12,746 nt of DNA. Origin: Caulobacteraceae bacterium (GTDB taxonomy: Bacteria; Pseudomonadota; Alphaproteobacteria; Caulobacterales; Caulobacteraceae). The position numbers were made by a program, and so were the translations under genes. Shown here piece by piece: positions 9,115 to 12,746 of this stretch; the first letter of the stretch is position 1; each line of letters starts with the position of its first letter. The stretch covers positions 1 to 12,746 of the forward strand of contig JACDGF010000019.1 of NCBI GenBank assembly GCA_013815405.1, given 5' to 3'. The notes under the pieces are model-generated. The model worked only from the letters and a program-made list of their open reading frames with translations. It was not told the DNA's origin and did not search any database.

Positions 9115-10653
9115 ATGCCCAGCGAGAGATTGTCGATGCGCCACATACGCGAGCTGTTGCGTCTGAAGTTCGAGAACGGCCTGCCGGGCCGGCTGATCGC
9201 CGCGTCGCTGGGGCTCAGCAAGGGCGCGGTGCACGACTACCTGCAGCGGTTCGCGGTCGCCGGGTTGAGCTGGCCCTTGCCGGAGGATCTGAGCGACACA
9301 GCGCTCGAACGGCGTCTGTTTCCTGGGCCGCCAGCCGCGGGATCGGCGGGGCGACCCGAGCCGAACTGGGCCTATGTCGACGCCGAGTTGAGGCGCAAGG
9401 GCGTCACCCGGTCGCTGCTCTGGCAGGAATATCGCGCCGATCAACCCGAGGGTTACGGCTACTCCTGGTTCTGCGAACATTACGACGCCTGGAAGGGGCG
9501 GGTCTCGGCGACGATGCGCCAGCGGCATGGCGCCGGGGAGAAGGTGTTCGTCGATTACGCCGGCGATACGATCGACATCATCGACCCGGCAAGCGGGGTG
9601 GCGCGGCCGATGAAGCTGTTCGTCTCCGCCATGGGCGCATCGTCCTACATCTACGCCGAGGCCCGGCCGAGCGAGGGACTGGCCGACTGGATCGGCTGCC
9701 ACGTGTCGCTGTTCGCCTTCCTGGGCGGGGTTCCCGGCATGGTCGTCTGCGACAACCTCAAGTCTGGCGTGACCAAGCCCGATCGCTATGAGCCGGCGAT
9801 CAACCGCACCTATCAGGAGATGGCGCGTCACTACGGAACCGGCATTGTTCCGGCGCGGCCTTACAAGCCGCGCGACAAGGCGAAGGTGGAACAGTCGGTG
9901 TTGCTGGCTCAGCGATGGGTGCTGGCCCGCCTGCGTAACCGGCGCTTCTTCAGCGTCGCGACACTCAACTCCGCCATCGCCGAGCTGGTGAGGGATCTCA
10001 ACGCCCGGGTGATGCGCGCCTATGGCGCCAGCCGCGCCGAGCTGTTCGCCACCGTGGACGCTCCGGCGCTCAAGGCTCTGCCGGCCGAGCCCTACGCCTT
10101 CGCCACCTGGAAGCGCTGCCGCGTCGCGCCCGACTACCATGTCGAGGTCGAGGGCTGCTTCTACTCGGTTCCCTATCGGCTGATCCGCGAGGCCATCGAC
10201 GTGCGCGTCGCCGATCGCACGATCGAGGCCTTCCACAAGGGTGAGCGGGTGGCCAGTCACGCCAAGTCGCCGGGACGGCGGGGACACGTCACCGTTCCCG
10301 AGCACATGCCGAGCGCCCATCGCCGCCATGCCGCCTGGACGCCGGCGCGAATGATGGCGGCGGCCGACAGGATCGGTCCCGCCGCCGCGGCGCTGTTCTC
10401 CGAGATCATGACCGACCGGCCGCATCCCGAGCAGGGCTTCCGCACCTGTCTGGGCATCCTCGCGCTGGAGAAGACCTACGGTCAGGCCCGGATCGAAGCG
10501 GCCTGCCAGCGCGCCGGCGTGATCCGAGCCCGCTCGGTGAGTTCCCTTCGCTCGATCCTCAAGACCGGCCTCGACCGCGCCTTCCTCGAACCGGAGCCGG
10601 AGCCCGAACCCCTGCGCCACGGCAACATCCGTGGCCGGACCTACTTCCACTGA
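9115..10653 (+). CDS. istA: IS21-family transposase IstA
   Basis: IstA is the DDE-type recombinase that binds the terminal repeats and carries out strand transfer with the help of IstB. The product has 512 aa, the usual size. A helix-turn-helix lies near residues 25-45 (GRLIAASLGLSKGAVHDYL). The RNase H-like catalytic core shows D147 (VFVDYAGD), D213 (VVCDNLKSG) and E259 (KPRDKAKVEQ), so the DDE triad is complete. A C-terminal beta-barrel region (YHVEVEGCFYSVPYRL) follows. The ATG at 9115 has GAGGAGG about 5 nt upstream. istB begins 17 nt downstream. No frameshift or internal stop is seen. The long opposite-strand frame over the same DNA is a GC-rich shadow. Confidence 0.96.
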   Translation: MPSERLSMRHIRELLRLKFENGLPGRLIAASLGLSKGAVHDYLQRFAVAGLSWPLPEDLSDTALERRLFPGPPAAGSAGRPEPNWAYVDAELRRKGVTRSLLWQEYRADQPEGYGYSWFCEHYDAWKGRVSATMRQRHGAGEKVFVDYAGDTIDIIDPASGVARPMKLFVSAMGASSYIYAEARPSEGLADWIGCHVSLFAFLGGVPGMVVCDNLKSGVTKPDRYEPAINRTYQEMARHYGTGIVPARPYKPRDKAKVEQSVLLAQRWVLARLRNRRFFSVATLNSAIAELVRDLNARVMRAYGASRAELFATVDAPALKALPAEPYAFATWKRCRVAPDYHVEVEGCFYSVPYRLIREAIDVRVADRTIEAFHKGERVASHAKSPGRRGHVTVPEHMPSAHRRHAAWTPARMMAAADRIGPAAAALFSEIMTDRPHPEQGFRTCLGILALEKTYGQARIEAACQRAGVIRARSVSSLRSILKTGLDRAFLEPEPEPEPLRHGNIRGRTYFH

Positions 10654-10670
10654 CCCCCGAAGGAGACATC

Positions 10671-11429
10671 ATGCTTGCCCATCCCACCCAAGAACGCCTG
10701 ATCGCCCTGGGCCTGGCCGGCATGGCCAGGGCCTTCGAGGAACAACGCGGCTCGCCCGACCTCCTCGCCCTCTCCTTCGAAGAGCGCGTCGGCATCATGG
10801 CCGACCGCGAAGCCGCCGAGCGCGACACCCGGCGCACCGCGACCCGGCTCAAGTTCGCGGCTCTGCGCCAGAACGCCTGCGTCGAGGATATCGATCTGCG
10901 AACGCCGCGTGGCCTTGATCGAGCCCTTCTCGCCAGGCTTGTCGCCGGCGACTGGATCGACCGACACGACAACCTGGCGATCGTCGGCGCCACCGGGGTT
11001 GGCAAGAGCTGGATCGCCTGCGCCCTGGGCCACAAGGCCTGCCGCGACGGCCGGACCGTGCTCTATCAGCGCGTGCCCCGGCTCTTCGAAGCCTTGGCGC
11101 TCGCCCGCGGCGACGGGCGCCATGCACGATTCCTGAAGACCCTCGCCCGGATCGATCTCCTCATCCTCGACGACTGGGGCCTGCAGGTCCTCACCCAGAC
11201 GCAGCGGATCGATCTGCTGGAGATCCTCGAGGACCGCGCCGGCCGGGGATCCACCCTCGTCACCAGCCAGGTCCCCATCGACCAATGGTGCGACGTCATC
11301 GGCGACCCCACGCTCGCCGACGCCATCCTCGACCGCTTCGTCCACAACGCACACCGCATCAACCTGACCGGCGAGAGCATGCGGCGCGCCAACGCCAAGC
11401 GAAGCCTTGACGCCGGCCAAAACGCCTGA
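10671..11429 (+). CDS. istB: IS21-family helper ATPase IstB
   Basis: IstB is a AAA+ ATPase of the DnaC-like clade that selects target DNA and stimulates IstA. The 252-aa product has Walker A GATGVGKS (106-113), Walker B LLILDDWG (163-170) and a sensor-like STLVTSQVP segment, with the typical C-terminus FVHNAHRINLTGESMRR. The ATG at 10671 follows AAGGAGA and lies 17 nt after istA, so the two are cotranscribed. Length and motifs are complete. Confidence 0.96.
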   Translation: MLAHPTQERLIALGLAGMARAFEEQRGSPDLLALSFEERVGIMADREAAERDTRRTATRLKFAALRQNACVEDIDLRTPRGLDRALLARLVAGDWIDRHDNLAIVGATGVGKSWIACALGHKACRDGRTVLYQRVPRLFEALALARGDGRHARFLKTLARIDLLILDDWGLQVLTQTQRIDLLEILEDRAGRGSTLVTSQVPIDQWCDVIGDPTLADAILDRFVHNAHRINLTGESMRRANAKRSLDAGQNA

Positions 11430-11461
11430 CCCTGTAAACCTGTCGGTCAGTCTCCAGGACC

Positions 11462-11530
11462 GCCCGCCATCACGTGGAATCAGCGCCCACCATCACGTGA
11501 AACCGGCGCCCGCGATCAGCGGAATGCGCA
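11462..11530. repeat. Right-end multiple terminal repeats of the IS21 element (three copies, 23 bp)
   Basis: Three tandem 23-bp units start at 11462, 11485 and 11508, each beginning GCCC and inverted relative to the left-end units. The outermost unit ends AATGCGCA at 11530 and pairs with the outermost left unit at 8941. Confidence 0.85.
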
Positions 11531-11537
11531 CGTCGCG

Positions 11538-11741
11538 GTTCGGACGGCGGATGGCCCTCGAGAGGAGGTCATGCTGGATCGCCGATCCGTGTCTGACGAC
11601 CTGACCATCGAAGTTGGTCATCCGATCACGCGGCGAGAAGATCGAAGCCTTGTCGAGTTGCCGCGGGAAACGGCGCGGGGCTGCTGGAGGGTGTGGGTCC
11701 CCAACGACGCGCTGGTCGGCCAGGAAGAACCGACGGCGTGA
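11538..11741 (+). pseudogene. 3' fragment of the small gene interrupted by the IS21 element
   Basis: The frame continues the 5' fragment (8878-8940) exactly after the second target-duplication copy and encodes VRTADGPREEVMLDRRSVSD and onward to GQEEPTA, stopping at TGA 11739-11741. The restored protein would have 88 aa and be acidic and soluble, with no membrane segment and no recognised domain. Its stop overlaps the GTG start of the dCTP deaminase-like gene in a GTGA quartet. The two were therefore probably one translationally coupled unit before the insertion. The 3' fragment has an in-frame ATG (MLDRRSVSDD) behind GAGAGGAGGTC, so a truncated product could still be made. The function is unknown. 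Confidence 0.7.
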
Positions 11742-12310
11742 TCCTGACCGATCGCGAGATCAAGATTTCGATCCAGGAAGGGTTGATCGAACTCGATCCT
11801 CCGCCCGCGCCGGACGCATACAGTTCAACGAGCGTCGATCTGAAACTCGACCCCTCCATCAGTGAATTTGTTTCGCCCTCGGCCGGCCTGCGCTTCGCCA
11901 TCGATCCGTCCGCCAAGGGTTACAGTTTCAAGTCCGTCATTGAACAGATCACTCGCAAGGTCACGATCTCGGACCAGACCGGATACGAACTGGCGCCGAA
12001 TTCGCTTATTCTGGCGTGGACGAACGAACGGGTGAATCTTCGCGCCAGTGCGAGGGTGGCCGCGCGGGTGGAAGGCAAGAGTTCCCTGGCTCGAATCGGC
12101 TTGGCCATTCACGTGACCGCCCCGACGATCCATGCCGGCTTCGAAGGGCAGATCCAGCTCGAGGTCGTGAACCACGGCCCTCTGCCGATTGTTCTTCGAC
12201 CGGGCATGAGGGTCTGCCAGCTGATTTTCGAACTGACTCTTGGTGTTCCAGAGCGCGGCTACGGTGGCCAGTTCGCCGCGCAGACTTCCGCCGAAAGGTT
12301 TCCGGGCTGA
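11738..12310 (+). CDS. dCTP deaminase/dUTPase superfamily protein (Dcd-like)
   Basis: Dcd-type enzymes deaminate dCTP to dUTP; some members also hydrolyse dUTP, and some relatives act in phage defence by draining dCTP. Starting at the GTG of the GTGA overlap, the product has 190 aa and begins MILTDREIKISIQEGLIEL. Family motifs are the VEGKSSLARIG loop (111-121), the core HVTAPTIHAGFEGQIQLE (125-142) with the expected catalytic glutamate at E142, and the C-terminal GYGGQFAAQTSA lid segment. Similar trimeric-barrel folds are shared with dUTPases, so deaminase versus dUTPase activity cannot be fixed from sequence alone. The gene may have lost its normal promoter because the IS element lies upstream, although IS read-through is possible. 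Its place between CRISPR parts hints at defence, but housekeeping nucleotide metabolism is equally possible. Confidence 0.85.
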   Translation: MILTDREIKISIQEGLIELDPPPAPDAYSSTSVDLKLDPSISEFVSPSAGLRFAIDPSAKGYSFKSVIEQITRKVTISDQTGYELAPNSLILAWTNERVNLRASARVAARVEGKSSLARIGLAIHVTAPTIHAGFEGQIQLEVVNHGPLPIVLRPGMRVCQLIFELTLGVPERGYGGQFAAQTSAERFPG

Positions 12311-12368
12311 ACCTGCCGTGAACGCCCTCCGACTAATATTAAGGCGTCCTCGCGCCACGGCGGCAGGT
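12311..12368. repeat. Long imperfect inverted repeat between the Dcd-like gene and the CRISPR array
   Basis: ACCTGCCGTG (12311-12320) pairs with CACGG-CGG-CAGGT (12356-12368, three extra bases), enclosing a second stem ACGCC/GGCGT (12322-12326/12343-12347) around an AT-rich loop. It begins immediately after the Dcd-like stop codon and could end transcription of both that gene and the opposing array. It lacks a T-run, so a factor-independent terminator is doubtful. Confidence 0.4.
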
Positions 12369-12388
12369 AGCCCATTGGGAAACCGGAA

Positions 12389-12619
12389 TTTTTAATGAGG
12401 CCCCGGCTCTGAGAGCCGGGGAAAGGCTGACGACGTGTGTTTCGGGGCGAAGCTGCAAGACCGCGCTTCAATGAGGCCCCGGCTCTGAGAGCCGGGGAAA
12501 GAGGGTCGAGTTCCTCTCCGCCACCATGCGGTCCCTGATGCTTCAATGAGGCCCCGGCTCTGAGAGCCGGGGAAAGCCCTCCTCCACGTTCAGCCGCGGG
12601 ACGGCGTAGGGGCTTCAAT
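12389..12619 (-). CRISPR. Short CRISPR array, three 37-bp repeats plus a truncated fourth, transcribed on the minus strand
   Basis: Repeats lie at 12389-12425, 12465-12501, 12540-12576 and 12612-12619 (only GCTTCAAT left). On the plus strand each begins GCTTCAATGAGG, then forms a 9-bp stem CCCCGGCTC/GAGCCGGGG around TGA, and ends AAAG. Spacers are 39, 38 and 35 nt. The direction is inferred from the complement, which ends ATTGAAGC, the usual 8-nt 5' handle of type I crRNAs. The terminal repeat at 12389 agrees, because it is eroded exactly at its handle end (GCTTCA changed to TTTTTA), as expected at the leader-distal end. The leader should lie to the right, where an insertion sequence now interrupts the fourth repeat. 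This array presumably serves the I-G effector upstream. Confidence 0.95.
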
Positions 12620-12746
12620 TGCGGATTCCGATGATGCCGCCCACTCATTCCGACATGATCCCGCCCACTATTCCGGGCTGATGCCGCCCATCTGGGTGGG
12701 CTTTGTCGGTGGTTTTTCAGTGGCTGCTTTTCCAGACGTGGGTCAA
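12620..12746. mobile_element. End of a second IS21-like insertion sequence (runs off the window)
   Basis: The sequence changes abruptly inside a CRISPR repeat at 12620 to TGCGGATTCCGATGATGCCG, followed by two more units with ATTCCG and GCCCAC (near 12644 and 12668). This repeat style resembles the ends of the complete IS21 element at 8941, but the sequence differs, so it is a different member. On the minus strand a frame ends at 12717 (LTHVWKSSH then stop). It may be the tail of a transposition gene, but that is uncertain. The other end and the target duplication are outside the window. Confidence 0.7.

Larger units (their letters stand above)
8941..11530 (+). mobile_element. Complete IS21-family insertion sequence (2590 bp)
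   Basis: The element carries istA and istB and has matching ends: TGCGTATTCCACGCGATCGC at the left and, on the opposite strand, TGCGCATTCCGCTGATCGC at the right. It is flanked by perfect 7-bp direct repeats CGTCGCG (8934-8940 and 11531-11537). IS21 elements usually make 4-8-bp duplications and have several internal copies of their terminal repeats, both of which are seen here. Both genes are intact and the target duplication is undamaged, so the insertion is probably recent and the element may still be active. Confidence 0.95.

Noticed and set aside
9100..10650. 516-codon minus-strand frame opposite istA.
   Set aside because: It is a GC-rich shadow of istA with no family resemblance, while istA has a complete DDE triad.
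12259..12648. 129-codon minus-strand frame through the CRISPR array.
   Set aside because: It consists of translated repeats and spacers (repeated SPALRAGASLK), an artefact of the array.

Overview
The window looks like chromosomal DNA of a GC-rich alphaproteobacterium. A Caulobacterales-type host is my inference, from the sucD-like edge gene, GTG/TTG starts and general codon use. It carries a compact type I-G (formerly I-U) CRISPR-Cas effector locus that has been remodelled by insertion sequences and appears to carry its own CRISPR-like regulatory RNA.

Layout. Positions 1-198 (minus) hold the N-terminus of succinyl-CoA ligase alpha (sucD). Positions 242-790 (minus) hold a small exported protein of unknown function. 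Positions 791-1223 hold no protein gene. They contain a degenerate two-repeat mini-CRISPR on the minus strand (about 934-1041) and the cas promoter region. Positions 1224-8360 (plus) are one tight operon: cas3 (helicase followed by a C-terminal HD nuclease), csb3 (Cas8-like), csb1 (Cas7) and csb2 (Cas5-Cas6 fusion). Positions 8361-8877 are a relic zone: a broken HicA toxin tail, one clear CRISPR-repeat remnant and a second weaker one. Positions 8941-11530 are a complete IS21-family element (istA-istB) with 23-bp terminal repeats and a perfect 7-bp target duplication. It splits a small gene whose two halves rejoin in frame. The 3' half overlaps a dCTP deaminase-like gene (11738-12310) by four bases. 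Positions 12389-12619 are a short CRISPR array (three repeats plus a truncated fourth) that reads on the minus strand. Its leader side is interrupted by the end of a second IS21-like element running off the window.

How the parts fit. The effector genes supply crRNA processing (Csb2), the Cascade backbone (Csb1), a Cas8-like subunit (Csb3) and the nuclease-helicase (Cas3). No cas4-cas1 or cas2 is present in the window, and the leader is displaced from the array. The locus may therefore interfere with old targets but be unable to acquire new spacers, unless adaptation genes lie outside.

The most notable signal is upstream of cas3. Two degenerate repeats flank a 35-nt spacer-like sequence whose first 15 nt match the cas3 promoter region at 13 positions. 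A 5'-TTC PAM-like triplet adjoins the match, and the 35-nt target would cover the TTGACA -35 box. This has the architecture of a Cas-regulating crRNA-like RNA (CreR/CreA type) by which the effector would repress its own operon. I do not know of one described for type I-G. A second, weaker mini-CRISPR-like unit lies next to the HicA relic.
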